Below, piece after piece: positions 51,143 through 59,844 of a stretch of DNA of 64,000 nt. The translations under genes and the position numbers were made by a program. Source of the DNA: Pseudomonas protegens (GTDB lineage: Bacteria; Pseudomonadota; Gammaproteobacteria; Pseudomonadales; Pseudomonadaceae); NCBI RefSeq assembly GCF_013407925.2, contig NZ_CP060201.1, positions 4,263,001 to 4,327,000 on the forward strand, read 5' to 3'. Position 1 is the stretch's first letter; every line of letters begins with the position of its first letter. The notes beneath the pieces are model-generated. The model had not been told where the DNA came from. It was given only the letters and a program-made list of their open reading frames with translations, and ran no database searches.

Positions 51143-51990
51143 GAGCGCTCTCCTAGCATGTCGGCGATGCCGTCTGCGATAAGACTGAAGCCCATTGCCA
51201 AGGAAATGATCGCCAGCCCTGGAAAGGTACAGATCCACCAGGCTGAAGTAATAAAACTCTGGCCTTCGGCAATCATTGTTCCCCACTCAGCAGTAGGGGG
51301 TTGAACACCGAGGCCGAGATAACTGACGGCTGCGCCGTTGAGTAGGATCAGTACTGCGTCGGACATGAAAAACACAATGGAACTGAAAAGCGCATTGGGT
51401 AGCAGGTGTCGGAACAGGATTCTCATGTGGCTGAACCCCAGACTTTGCGCTGCCAGGACGAAGTCGCTTTTCTTGAGAACCAGAATTTGTGAGCGTGTCA
51501 GACGGGCGTAAGAAACCCATCCCACAAGTGCAATAGCAATGTAGAAACTGCCAAGTCCGGGACCTATCAGCATCATGATCGCCAGCATCAGCACAAGAAA
51601 GGGAAAGGCCAGGATGATATCGGTCGTGCGCATGCACAGGGTGTCGAAGTATCCGCCTATGTAGCCAGACAAAGCTCCTAACGAGGTGCCAATCAGAAAC
51701 GGCAGGATGACTCCTAACAGTGATAACTGAAGATCTACCCGAGCTCCCCAGATGACTCGGGAGAGGATGTCGCGTCCGAAGTTATCAGTGCCGAACAGAT
51801 GTACGAGGCTCGGGGCGTGCAAACGTGACTCGATATTGTGCTCAAGCGGGTCGAACGGTGCGGCCCACGGCGCAAGTATTGCCAGCAACAGCCAGACGCA
51901 AAGAATTCCCAATCCCAGGAGCAGATTCAGTTGGCCGCGATTGATCCTCAAGTGTTGCCTCTGATTGGCAATCGTAGTGATGCTGCTCAT
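51139..51990 (-). CDS. Peptide ABC transporter permease (DppC type)
   Basis: 283 residues, six membrane helices. The N-terminal FGTDNFGRDILSRVIWGARVDLQLS is the DppC/OppC signature, and the EAA-like loop AAQSLGFSHMRILFRHLLPNAL contacts the ATPases. ATGA overlap with the other permease. Confidence 0.93.
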   Translation of the reverse strand: MSSITTIANQRQHLRINRGQLNLLLGLGILCVWLLLAILAPWAAPFDPLEHNIESRLHAPSLVHLFGTDNFGRDILSRVIWGARVDLQLSLLGVILPFLIGTSLGALSGYIGGYFDTLCMRTTDIILAFPFLVLMLAIMMLIGPGLGSFYIAIALVGWVSYARLTRSQILVLKKSDFVLAAQSLGFSHMRILFRHLLPNALFSSIVFFMSDAVLILLNGAAVSYLGLGVQPPTAEWGTMIAEGQSFITSAWWICTFPGLAIISLAMGFSLIADGIADMLGERS

Positions 51991-52934
51991 TGGAGTTTGA
52001 CTCGTGGGTCGATGGCGACTGTCAGGATGTCGGCAAGGAAGTTCACCGCTACGGTTGAGCAGGCCAGCACCATCGTTACTCCCTGGACCACCATGTAATC
52101 GCGGGTGAATATTCCACGCACCAGCAGCTGGCCCACGCCTGGAATTGCGAACAGGCTTTCAATCACGACAGTACCGCTGATCAGCCAGCCTATGTTCACT
52201 GCTAACAGGTTCACGGTGGGGATCAGCGCGTTGGGCAAGACATGGCGACGAAAGATGACTCCCTCATCAAGACCTCGCGCTCGGGCTGCGGCGATATGCT
52301 CGGCTTGCATTTCATCAATCAGGCTTGCGCGCAGATTTCGAATCAGCAATGACGACAAGGCCAGAGCAACAGTCAAACAAGGGAGTACCAAGTGGTGCAG
52401 TTTTTCTAGCCAGGTTTGACCGTAACCGGATACCGGAAAAAGGCCCCATTGCACGCTGAACAATAGAATCAGCATGATTCCCAACCAGAATGCCGGCATG
52501 CCCAGACCCGCAGTGGTCAGCAGCCGGATTAATCGATCAGGCCAGCCGCCTTGATTGCGTGCTGCCCAAGTGGCCAGAGGCAGCGTAATCAATAACGCCA
52601 GCATTACGCTGCCCAAGACGAGTGCCAGCGTAGGCTCAATACGGGTGTTTATGAGTTTCAGCGTATCGACTTTGTACAGCAAGGATTGGCCGAGTTCGCC
52701 GTTGAAAAGATTCTTCAGAAAATAGAGGTACTGTTGCCATAGAGGTTGATCCAGACCGTACTGGGTTCTGATTTTTAGTAAGGCATCCGGGGTACTGCGG
52801 TTGCCCAGCAGAATTCGGGCAGGATCACCTGGAATCGAACGTACCATCACAAAAGTCATCAGGCTGATACCGAAGAGCACTGGTAGCAATTGCAAAGGGC
52901 GGGTCAGTACAAAGCGATATCGTCCGAGGCTCAT
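51987..52934 (-). CDS. Peptide ABC transporter permease (DppB type)
   Basis: 315 residues, about six membrane helices. The DppB signature PGDPARILLG and the EAA loop AARARGLDEGVIFRRHVLPNALIP are present. First recognised gene of the transporter operon; all five genes are overlapping or two bases apart, so they are expressed together. Confidence 0.93.
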   Translation of the reverse strand: MSLGRYRFVLTRPLQLLPVLFGISLMTFVMVRSIPGDPARILLGNRSTPDALLKIRTQYGLDQPLWQQYLYFLKNLFNGELGQSLLYKVDTLKLINTRIEPTLALVLGSVMLALLITLPLATWAARNQGGWPDRLIRLLTTAGLGMPAFWLGIMLILLFSVQWGLFPVSGYGQTWLEKLHHLVLPCLTVALALSSLLIRNLRASLIDEMQAEHIAAARARGLDEGVIFRRHVLPNALIPTVNLLAVNIGWLISGTVVIESLFAIPGVGQLLVRGIFTRDYMVVQGVTMVLACSTVAVNFLADILTVAIDPRVKLQ

Positions 52935-53098
52935 GATTCAGCCCCGATAGTGTTGTGGATAGACGCTTGGTGTCTGGAAGAGCGTGGGCTGTTTTGTAGG
53001 CAGGGGGACTTTGTGGCCGGAGCTGGGAGGGGAGTCAACACGTTGAAGGCATAGGCCGCCTGATCTCGTCGCAGGGCCGTCGCCATTTCCTGCTGCAT
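52931..53098 (-). CDS. Possible small ORF coupled to the permease gene
   Basis: 55 codons beginning MQQEMATALRRDQAAYAFNV, Ala/Ser/Arg-rich, ending in TGA that overlaps the permease ATG (ATGA). An AGGA lies eight bases before the ATG. The tight coupling matches the rest of the operon, but the sequence has no recognisable family and could be leader RNA. The upstream part of 52935-53260 should contain the promoters for this operon and for the divergent LuxR gene. Confidence 0.3.
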   Translation of the reverse strand: MQQEMATALRRDQAAYAFNVLTPLPAPATKSPCLQNSPRSSRHQASIHNTIGAES

Positions 53099-53260
53099 CA
53101 CTAACATCCTGTCAGTTGCTACTTGATGAACAAACTTAATGAGGGCGCAGCGTCGCCGTAAGCTAGTAAATCTTATAGGTTCACTCTGGCTGTCCCTCGC
53201 CGAGGCGTGGCATTCTACTGATTGGTTGTCAAGAATGAAAACCATAAGGGAGCTGAAGGG

Positions 53261-54022
53261 ATGCAGATCAAGCTGTCTGAATACAACGACTGTCTTTTAT
53301 CTGGAAGGAATCTGGAGGCGCAGCTGGATGAAGCTATGCTGCTGGCTTCCAACCTGGGCTTCGATGCGTTGGTGTACGACTACAGCCCGGTACCATTTGA
53401 TCATGAGGGTTTGCTGATTACGCCGGAGGTGCTTCTGCGTAAGACGCCTACAGAATGGCAAGAGCTCTGGTGTAGTGAAGGTTACTACCAGATTGATCCA
53501 GTTCAGCAAGTGGCACTCAATTCTATCTCGCCGTTCCTCTGGTCCTACCAGCCAGAGGCAGAGACGGTGCTGAAACAAGTAATCGGCTTACGTCATGCTC
53601 CGGTGGTGAGCTATCTGCAAAATGCTCAGATGGCTCATGGCGTTTCAGTCCCCATCCATCTCCCGAAAGGCGGTTTTGCTAGCCTGGCGGGATTACGTTC
53701 CGGTGGGACTCAGAGCGCACTCAAGGATATGCGTCATGTTCTCGGGGAGTTCAGTCTGATTGCCTATGCGCTGCAAGAGGCTGCCTATCCAGTACTTAGC
53801 AAGAAAGAGGGAAATCATTCATCGGCACCTTTGACTAAGCGTGAGCGTGAGTGCATGAAGTGGGCTGCAGAGGGTTTTACGGCTTTAGAAATCGCCGCAC
53901 GATTGCACCGCTCTGTGGCGACCGTGACCCTCCATCTGAACTCTGCCATGCATAAATTGGGCGCCAGGAATCGGGTCCAGGCCGTCGCCCGTGCAGTTCA
54001 TTACCGATTATTGGATAGCTGA
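53261..54022 (+). CDS. pipR: LuxR solo of the plant-responsive PipR/PsoR type
   Basis: 253 residues. The autoinducer-binding domain (about 20-165) keeps Trp66 (TraR W57), Asp79-Pro80 (D70, P71) in YYQIDP and a Trp further on (FLWSY), but Trp70 replaces the AHL-contacting Tyr (TraR Y61). That Tyr-to-Trp change is typical of LuxR solos that sense plant compounds rather than AHLs. C-terminal LuxR HTH: LTKRERECMKWAAEGFTALEIAARL. No luxI gene is in the window. A proline iminopeptidase follows and a peptide ABC transporter diverges, as around pipR in Pseudomonas GM79. The ATG at 53261 has GGGAG upstream. Confidence 0.82.
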   Translation: MQIKLSEYNDCLLSGRNLEAQLDEAMLLASNLGFDALVYDYSPVPFDHEGLLITPEVLLRKTPTEWQELWCSEGYYQIDPVQQVALNSISPFLWSYQPEAETVLKQVIGLRHAPVVSYLQNAQMAHGVSVPIHLPKGGFASLAGLRSGGTQSALKDMRHVLGEFSLIAYALQEAAYPVLSKKEGNHSSAPLTKRERECMKWAAEGFTALEIAARLHRSVATVTLHLNSAMHKLGARNRVQAVARAVHYRLLDS

Positions 54023-54076
54023 GGTGATGTAAAACCTATTCTTTCTTCTAGTTACAGCCACTCCGTCTCGTCGATA

Positions 54077-54112
54077 TTGTGTGCCATGTGTAATACAGGG
54101 AGTGGCACACAA
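54077..54112 (+). promoter_or_regulatory. 10-bp inverted repeat spanning the pipA ribosome site and start
   Basis: TTGTGTGCCA (54077-54086) and TGGCACACAA (54103-54112) are perfect inverted repeats 16 bases apart; one further A-T and one G-T pair extend it to 54114. The loop contains AGGGAG and the right arm contains the ATG. It could be an mRNA hairpin or an operator. Confidence 0.7.
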
Positions 54113-55014
54113 TGGACTCGAACAAGATAACACTCGAAAGCTATGCCTCCTTTGGTTCTTATAAAACCTGGTACCGCGTTACGGGCGATTTGCGCAACGG
54201 CAATACGCCATTGGTGATTCTGCATGGTGGTCCAGGTTGCACCTATGACTATGTAGACACCTTCAAGGATGTGGCAGCCAGTGGCCGTGCGGTCATTCAC
54301 TATGATCAGATCGGCAATGGTTTTTCCACTCACCTGACAGACAAGCCATCTTCATTCTGGACGGTGGAGTTGTTTCTTGAAGAGCTCGACAACCTTCTGG
54401 ATCACCTCGGTATCAGCGATAACTATGCGCTGTTGGGGCAATCCTGGGGTGGGATGCTGGCCAGTGAGCATGCGGTATTGCGCCCCGCAGGTTTGCGGGC
54501 GCTGATTATCGCCAACGCTCCTGCCGATATGCGTACGTGGGTCGCAGAGGCCAATCGCTTGCGTGAGGCCTTGCCTGAAGAGGTACAGCAAACTCTGCTA
54601 CGGCATGAGCGGGCGGGGACAACGGACTCCGTAGAATATGCTGCAGCTTCGCGAGTCTTTTATGATCGTCATGTCTGTCGTATCAAGCCCTGGCCTGACG
54701 ATGTTGCTCGGACCTTCGCCAAGGTTGACGCCAATCCCACGGTCTATCGCGCAATGAATGGCCCTAATGAGTTTCATATTATTGCCAGTCTCAAGGACTG
54801 GAGCATTGTTGAGCGTCTGCCGAGCGTAAATGTGCCAACGCTGCTGATCTCCGGGCGCTACGACGAAGCCACGCCCACAGTGGTCAAACCCTATCTGGAG
54901 AACATTCCTGACATTCGCTGGGCCTTGTTCGAGAACTCCAGCCACATGCCTCACGTCGAAGAGCGGGTCGCCTGCATGGGCACCGTGGTGAGCTTTCTCG
55001 ACGAATGCCTGTAG
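54112..55014 (+). CDS. pipA: Proline iminopeptidase (S33 alpha/beta hydrolase)
   Basis: 300 residues, no signal. [10 protein letters not shown] oxyanion region, nucleophile Ser111 in GQSWGGM, Asp in GRYDEATP and His in SSHMPHVEE. Removes N-terminal proline from peptides, or hydrolyses related amides. It follows the LuxR solo by 89 bases in the same direction. Genes of this type are the known target next to pipR/oryR-like regulators. A dyad covers its start. Confidence 0.88.
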   Translation: MDSNKITLESYASFGSYKTWYRVTGDLRNGNTPLVILHGGPGCTYDYVDTFKDVAASGRAVIHYDQIGNGFSTHLTDKPSSFWTVELFLEELDNLLDHLGISDNYALLGQSWGGMLASEHAVLRPAGLRALIIANAPADMRTWVAEANRLREALPEEVQQTLLRHERAGTTDSVEYAAASRVFYDRHVCRIKPWPDDVARTFAKVDANPTVYRAMNGPNEFHIIASLKDWSIVERLPSVNVPTLLISGRYDEATPTVVKPYLENIPDIRWALFENSSHMPHVEERVACMGTVVSFLDECL

Positions 55015-55033
55015 TCGGCCCGCCTGCTCGGTT

Positions 55034-55058
55034 GCCCCGCTACATTGCGTAGCGGGGC
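55034..55058. terminator. Hairpin between convergent pipA and ndh
   Basis: GCCCCGCTAC pairs perfectly with GTAGCGGGGC around ATTGC. No strong T tract on either side; probably a shared 3' hairpin. Confidence 0.6.
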
Positions 55059-55076
55059 GCATGGACACTCAGGGAC

Positions 55077-56375
55077 TCAGTGCAGCTTCAAGCGTGGGTC
55101 GGTGCCCCGTCCGATCCGGCTGCCGAGCATCAGCATCGCCGTGCGGAAGACGCCGTACAGCGCCATCTGGTGCATGCGGTACAGCGAGATGTAGAACATC
55201 CGCGCCAGCCAGCCTTCGAGCATCACGCTGCCGGTGAGGTTACCCATTAGGTTGCCCACCGCCGAGAAGCGTGACAGCGAGATCAGCGAGCCGTAATCGG
55301 TGTACTTGTAGGTCGGCAGGGCCTTGCCTTCGATGCGCAGTTTCAGTGATTTGGCCAGCAACGACGCTTGCTGGTGCGCGGCCTGGGCCCTGGGCGGCAC
55401 GTTGCGGTCGCTGCCAGGTTGCGGGCAGGCGGCGCAGTCACCGAAGGCGAAGATGTTTTCGTCGCGGGTGGTCTGCAGGGTGGGCAGGACCTGGAGCTGA
55501 TTGATGCGGTTGGTTTCCAGGCCGTCGATGTCCTTGAGAAAGCCTGGCGCGCGAATGCCGGCCGCCCACACCTTGAGGCTGGCGGGAATGGTCTGGCCGT
55601 CGGCGGTGATCAGGCTCTCGGCGGTCACTTCGCTGACCGCGGCATTGGTCAGAACCTTGACCCCGAGTTTCTCCAGGGTCTTGTGCACCGGGCCGCTGAT
55701 GCGCTCGGGCAGGGCCGGCAGCACCCGTGGTCCGGCTTCGATCAGGGTGATGTGCATGTTTTCCGGCTGGATACGATCCAGGCCATAGGCCGCCAGCTCA
55801 TGGGCCGCGTTATGCAGTTCGGCGGCCAGTTCCACGCCGGTGGCTCCGGCGCCGACGATGGCCACGCTGATCTGTTCCACGGCATCGGTCTGCCCGGCAT
55901 GGGCGCGCAGGTAGTGGTTGAGCAACTGCTGGTGGAAGCGTTCGGCCTGCTTGCGGGTGTCGAGGAACAGGCAGTGCTGGGCCGCGCCCTGGGTGCCGAA
56001 GTCGTTGGTGGTGCTGCCCACGGCAATCACCAGGGTGTCGTAGCCCAGTTCCCGGGCCGGCAGCAGTTCCACGCCGGCTTCGTCATAGGTCGCCGCCAGC
56101 TGGATTCTCTTGCGTTGACGATCGAGCCCGCTCATGCGCCCCAGCTGGAACTCGAAGTGGTTCCATTTGGCTTGAGCGACGTAGTTGAGTTCGTCTTCGG
56201 AGGAGTTCAGCGAGCCGGCGGCCACTTCGTGCAGCAGGGGTTTCCAGATATGGGTCAGGTTGGCGTCCACCAGCATCACACTGGCGGTGCCGCGCTTGCC
56301 CAGGGTCTTACCCAGGCGGGTCGCCAACTCCAGGCCGCCGGCGCCGCCGCCAACGATGACAATACGATGAGTCAT
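55077..56375 (-). CDS. ndh: Type II NADH dehydrogenase
   Basis: 432 residues. FAD motif IVGGGAGGLELATRLG at the N-terminus, NAD motif VAIVGAGATGVELAAEL near 175, and FAFGDCAAC later. The C-terminal helix region (FYISLYRMHQMALYGVFRTAML) binds the membrane. It transfers electrons from NADH to ubiquinone without pumping protons. The ATG at 56375 starts directly at the FAD fold. In PAO1 its counterpart PA4538 lies near clpB, so it marks the far side of the variable block. Confidence 0.94.
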   Translation of the reverse strand: MTHRIVIVGGGAGGLELATRLGKTLGKRGTASVMLVDANLTHIWKPLLHEVAAGSLNSSEDELNYVAQAKWNHFEFQLGRMSGLDRQRKRIQLAATYDEAGVELLPARELGYDTLVIAVGSTTNDFGTQGAAQHCLFLDTRKQAERFHQQLLNHYLRAHAGQTDAVEQISVAIVGAGATGVELAAELHNAAHELAAYGLDRIQPENMHITLIEAGPRVLPALPERISGPVHKTLEKLGVKVLTNAAVSEVTAESLITADGQTIPASLKVWAAGIRAPGFLKDIDGLETNRINQLQVLPTLQTTRDENIFAFGDCAACPQPGSDRNVPPRAQAAHQQASLLAKSLKLRIEGKALPTYKYTDYGSLISLSRFSAVGNLMGNLTGSVMLEGWLARMFYISLYRMHQMALYGVFRTAMLMLGSRIGRGTDPRLKLH

Positions 56376-56435
56376 GGGGATATCTCGCAAGGCTAAAAGA
56401 AATCGGTGCAGTCAACCGAGCGAGCGCGAAGCGGC

Positions 56436-56609
56436 TCATAGCGTCAGGTAACTGATAAAACGGCTCAACAGGCCGAGGGCGACAGTCACCGCAACCACCA
56501 CCACAAGGAGCATCCACGGCCGGAAGGGCCGGCGCTCGACTTGGTGCTGGGGCAGTTGCAGATATTCTTCGACATGGCGTTGGTCGTCGGGGTTCAGGCG
56601 GCTGCTCAT
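56436..56609 (-). CDS. DUF3094 small membrane protein
   Basis: 57 residues: MSSRLNPDDQRHVEEYLQLP, a basic stretch, then one membrane helix (WMLLVVVVAVTVALGLLSRFI). Conserved in Pseudomonas next to ndh; function unknown. The ATG at 56609 gives the family start; longer frames upstream are not conserved-looking. Confidence 0.83.
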   Translation of the reverse strand: MSSRLNPDDQRHVEEYLQLPQHQVERRPFRPWMLLVVVVAVTVALGLLSRFISYLTL

Positions 56610-56796
56610 ATAGGGCCTCGTCAGGTAGACGTCGCAACACAAGGGAATGTTACAGCGCGATGCAATCGGGCATGAGTCGAGCATAGCCGCTGCCGTGCAG
56701 GGATCGCTGACGAGGTCCCGGCGTTGGCAAGCAGGAGGCTTTTTTACCATTGCTGGGGGGCGTGCGCCATGCCCACGCATGGCGGATTGACGGCCG

Positions 56797-57426
56797 TTAC
56801 AAACTGATGCCGACGTCGAAGAGGATGCTGCGGCCCAGATTGCTGCGCAGGAACTCCGGTGCATCGGGATGGGCGAACAGCACCCGGGCAAAGGTCGGCC
56901 CCACCAGGGACAGTGAACGCCAACCCTGGCGCAGGTATTCGGTGGGCGGCGGGAAGTGGCTGTTCAGATCCAGCACCTCACGTTTCAGGGCGGCGAAGGC
57001 GATGATATCCAGCTCACCGAGGTTCATCCCGCGTTCCTGGTAGTTGTGGGCCTTCTTGCGCAGGGTCGGTCCCAGGCGCAGCAACAGTTCGTTGGCCGGG
57101 ATGCGTTTGGGCTTGGCTTCGCGCCGCACCAGTTGGCTCAGGGAAAACGCACTGCGCCGTCGCTGCAGTTCGTCGCGCCACTCGTCGTTGAGACGGCGGC
57201 CCTCATCGAGGACGAAGAACACCTCGAAGCTGGCATCGCGAAACAACACATCGGGCGGCTCTTGTCCGGCAGCGGTGAATTCGTCATTGCGATAGGGAAT
57301 GTTCAGGCCTTGCAGCAGGCGCTGGCAGACCCAACGCTCACGCTCCCATTTGCGGGCATTGGACAAAAATGCGTTGGCTTGTTCGGCCTGGATGGTAAGC
57401 AGGCGCAAAAAATCTGAGTCATCCAT
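56797..57426 (-). CDS. DUF1780 protein
   Basis: 209 residues, soluble, no signal. PPDVLFRDASFEVFFVLDEGRRLNDEWRDEL and NLGELDIIAFAALKREVLDLNSHFPPPTEYLRQGWRSLS are its conserved parts. The arrangement of acidic residues (Asp, Glu-x-Phe) recalls nuclease-like folds, but this is only a visual impression. The ATG at 57426 is chosen over a TTG seven codons upstream. Confidence 0.8.
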   Translation of the reverse strand: MDDSDFLRLLTIQAEQANAFLSNARKWERERWVCQRLLQGLNIPYRNDEFTAAGQEPPDVLFRDASFEVFFVLDEGRRLNDEWRDELQRRRSAFSLSQLVRREAKPKRIPANELLLRLGPTLRKKAHNYQERGMNLGELDIIAFAALKREVLDLNSHFPPPTEYLRQGWRSLSLVGPTFARVLFAHPDAPEFLRSNLGRSILFDVGISL

Positions 57427-57571
57427 GAGCTCAAGCTTAGCGCCCAAATATGACCTTTAGCAGCAGGCTCTCGGAAAAACCTTGGCCTGGGTCCGCAGAC
57501 GCGCTTGCTGGAGCCCGGCCGAGGGCGGTGTAGACTGTTTGCCGTCCTCCCCCTCGATTTAGGAGCGTGCA

Positions 57572-58039
57572 GTGAAATCCTGGTCAATTCTGTTGCTGAG
57601 CCTGTTGCCTCTGTGGGCCCAGGCCCTGGAAATCGGTGAGCGTGTGGCTCCCTGGACCTTGCTGGATCAATACGATCAAGCCTACAGCCTCGATTCACAG
57701 GCGCGGATCCTGCTGGTGGCTCGCAGCATGGATGCGGCCAAGGTGGTGAACGGCGCGCTCAAGGACAAGCCCAAGGATTATCTGCAGGCGCGTCATGGGG
57801 TCTTTGTCGCGGATATCCAGCGCATGCCGGCGCTGATCGCCAAGATGTTCGCGGTGCCTGCCATGCGTGATTATCCCTACCGGGTGATGCTCGATCGGGA
57901 AGGGCGTGTGGCCTCGCGTTACCCCGCCGCCGAAGACAAGGTCCTGTGGCTGCAATTGCAGGATGGCCAACTGGTGTCCCGGCAAGAGTTCGCCACGGTC
58001 GAGCAATTGCAGGCGGCGCTGGAGAACGTCCAGCCATGA
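57572..58039 (+). CDS. Exported thioredoxin-fold-like protein, unknown function
   Basis: 155 residues, GTG start after AGGAG. Signal peptide (MKSWSILLLSLLPLWAQA), then GERVAPWTLLDQYDQAYSL, the pattern that begins peroxiredoxin/thioredoxin-like folds, with no Cys pair visible, so redox activity is unlikely. The stop overlaps the next gene, so both are co-translated. Confidence 0.72.
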   Translation: MKSWSILLLSLLPLWAQALEIGERVAPWTLLDQYDQAYSLDSQARILLVARSMDAAKVVNGALKDKPKDYLQARHGVFVADIQRMPALIAKMFAVPAMRDYPYRVMLDREGRVASRYPAAEDKVLWLQLQDGQLVSRQEFATVEQLQAALENVQP

Positions 58040-58725
58040 TCAGCTCGGCGTTGCTGTCGCCGGAAAGCTTGAGCATCGGCTGGCTCCTGTATGTCCCGGT
58101 GCTGGCCTGGGCGGTGCTGCGGGCGCCGTGGGTCGAGCTGTTCACCGACAGCCGCCGCCAGCATCTGCTGTTCGGTACGGTGTTTGCCCTGTTTCTGCTG
58201 TGGCTGGTGCGTCGAGACTTTGACACCGGCGTGTCCTATCACTTCATCGGCATGACCGCGGTGACCCTGCTGCTGGATTGGCCGCTGGCGATCGTGGGGG
58301 GCTTGATCGCGCAACTGGGGCTGCTGGCCTTGGGCCGGCAGGATCTGGCGGCGTTGGGGGTCAATGGGGTCTTGCTGATCCTGCTGCCGGTGGCGGTTAC
58401 CGAAGCCTGTGCCTGGCTGGTGGAGCGCGCCCAGCCGCGCAATCCCTTCGTCTATATCTTCTGTTCGGGCTTCTTCGCCGCGGCCTTGTCGGCGCTGCTG
58501 TGCCTGCTCTGCGCACTGGGCCTGTTGTGGTTCGACGAGCGTTTCGCCATGCCCGAGTGGCTGGAGGATTTCGTCGGTTACCTGTGGCTGATCATCTTTC
58601 CCGAGGCGTTCATCAACGGCATAGTGATCAGTGCCCTGGTGGTGTTTTGCCCGGAATGGCTGGAAACCTTCAATCGCACCCGCTACCTCTCGGCGCCCTG
58701 GAAAGACGAGGATCCGCGCTCTTGA
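58036..58725 (+). CDS. Multi-span membrane protein (ECF/CbiM-like permease)
   Basis: 229 residues with about six membrane helices, including HFIGMTAVTLLLDWPLAIVGGLIAQLGLLAL and NGVLLILLPVAVTEACAWL. The pattern of FIGMT, NGV and an acidic PEAFINGIVISALVVF resembles the CbiM/ECF-type permease family, which takes up metal ions or vitamins. No ATPase partner is nearby, so transport is uncertain. ATGA overlap with the gene before. Confidence 0.7.
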   Translation: MISSALLSPESLSIGWLLYVPVLAWAVLRAPWVELFTDSRRQHLLFGTVFALFLLWLVRRDFDTGVSYHFIGMTAVTLLLDWPLAIVGGLIAQLGLLALGRQDLAALGVNGVLLILLPVAVTEACAWLVERAQPRNPFVYIFCSGFFAAALSALLCLLCALGLLWFDERFAMPEWLEDFVGYLWLIIFPEAFINGIVISALVVFCPEWLETFNRTRYLSAPWKDEDPRS

Positions 58726-58788
58726 TCCATATCAACGCCACGCCTGGGGCCCCGCTGCATGCTCGGCAAAAATCCCAGGAGTGCGGTC

Positions 58789-59004
58789 ATGAGTGTCTAT
58801 CAGTGGGCCCGGCAGGAAGTGCGCGACAGTCTGCACAGCGCCCAGCAGGAAGGGTTTGAACCGGGCTTGAGCCTGCGGGCGCTGCTCAGCGCGGTGGTGC
58901 AGCAGAGCAAGAGCGTGCGCAGCATCGAGGATCTGGCGGACGAGTTGCAGTTCCTCGCGGAGAACCTCGACGACGATCAGGACTACAGTTTCATGCGGCC
59001 CTGA
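58789..59004 (+). CDS. Conserved hypothetical protein
   Basis: 71 residues, acidic, soluble: MSVYQWARQEVRDSLHSAQQ then helical segments and a C-terminal ENLDDDQDYSFMRP. No recognised domain. The ATG at 58789 has CAGGAG seven to eight bases upstream; an ATG ten codons earlier lies before that site. Confidence 0.72.
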   Translation: MSVYQWARQEVRDSLHSAQQEGFEPGLSLRALLSAVVQQSKSVRSIEDLADELQFLAENLDDDQDYSFMRP

Positions 59005-59020
59005 CCGGCGGTTTGAGCGC

Positions 59021-59224
59021 TCAGTGCGCGCGGGGCGGCAGTTCTTCCGAGAACAGCTCGTCCTCGGCATCCGGGCTCACCGGGATCTTGTGTTCCTCGG
59101 CGGCCCAGGCCCCCAGATCAATCAGTTTGCAACGGTCGGAACAGAACGGCCGATGGGTGTTGGCTGGGGTCCATTCCACGGGGGCGCCACAGGTTGGGCA
59201 TTCGACGGTCAGGGGTTGGCTCAT
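59021..59224 (-). CDS. yacG: DNA gyrase inhibitor YacG
   Basis: 67 residues. Zinc finger [10 protein letters not shown]...[16 protein letters not shown], the YacG signature, and a C-terminal acidic tail. It binds GyrB and blocks DNA binding in E. coli. ATGA overlap with the coaE stop; last gene of pilC-pilD-coaE-yacG. Confidence 0.94.
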   Translation of the reverse strand: MSQPLTVECPTCGAPVEWTPANTHRPFCSDRCKLIDLGAWAAEEHKIPVSPDAEDELFSEELPPRAH

Positions 59225-59844
59225 GACTGGCCTCCACGCAAAGTTAGGTAAAAGTGATGCAGGCGCTCGACTTCGCTGCGCAACCAGGCCTGATCGCGGT
59301 CGTTGACCAGCACATCGTCGGCGTGACGCAGACGCTCCTCCCGGCTGGCCTGGGCCTGGAGAATCGCCCGGACCTGCTGTTCGCTGATCTGGTCGCGCTG
59401 CAAGGTGCGTTCGATCTGCAATGGTTGCGGCACATCGATCACCAGAATCCGTTGGGTCATCCGTGACTGGCCTGACTCGATCAGCAGTGGCGACACCAGA
59501 ATCGCGTAGGGCGATTCGGCGCGGGCCAGATGCTTGACGATCTCCTCGGCGATCAGCGGATGCAGCAACGCTTCCAGCCAGCGTCGCTGTTCGGGGACTT
59601 CGAAGATCAACTTGCGCAGCGCCGCGCGATCCAGCTGGCCATCGGCCTGTAGCACGCCCTGGCCAAAGTGCCGGGCAATCTGTTCCAGGGCCGGGCGTCC
59701 GGGCTCCACCACCCAGCGCGCGGCGTGATCGGCATCGATCACGTGCACGCCCAGGTCGATGAAATGCTGGGCGGCGGCGCTTTTGCCGCTGCCGATGCCG
59801 CCGGTCAGGCCGAGTGTCCAGGGTGTGTTGGGGGAGCGAGTCAT
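59221..59844 (-). CDS. coaE: Dephospho-CoA kinase
   Basis: 207 residues. P-loop [15 protein letters not shown], then [13 protein letters not shown] and the lid region [17 protein letters not shown]. Last step of coenzyme A synthesis. Its ATG at 59844 overlaps the pilD stop; upstream in-frame sequence is pilD in another frame. Confidence 0.95.
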   Translation of the reverse strand: MTRSPNTPWTLGLTGGIGSGKSAAAQHFIDLGVHVIDADHAARWVVEPGRPALEQIARHFGQGVLQADGQLDRAALRKLIFEVPEQRRWLEALLHPLIAEEIVKHLARAESPYAILVSPLLIESGQSRMTQRILVIDVPQPLQIERTLQRDQISEQQVRAILQAQASREERLRHADDVLVNDRDQAWLRSEVERLHHFYLTLRGGQS

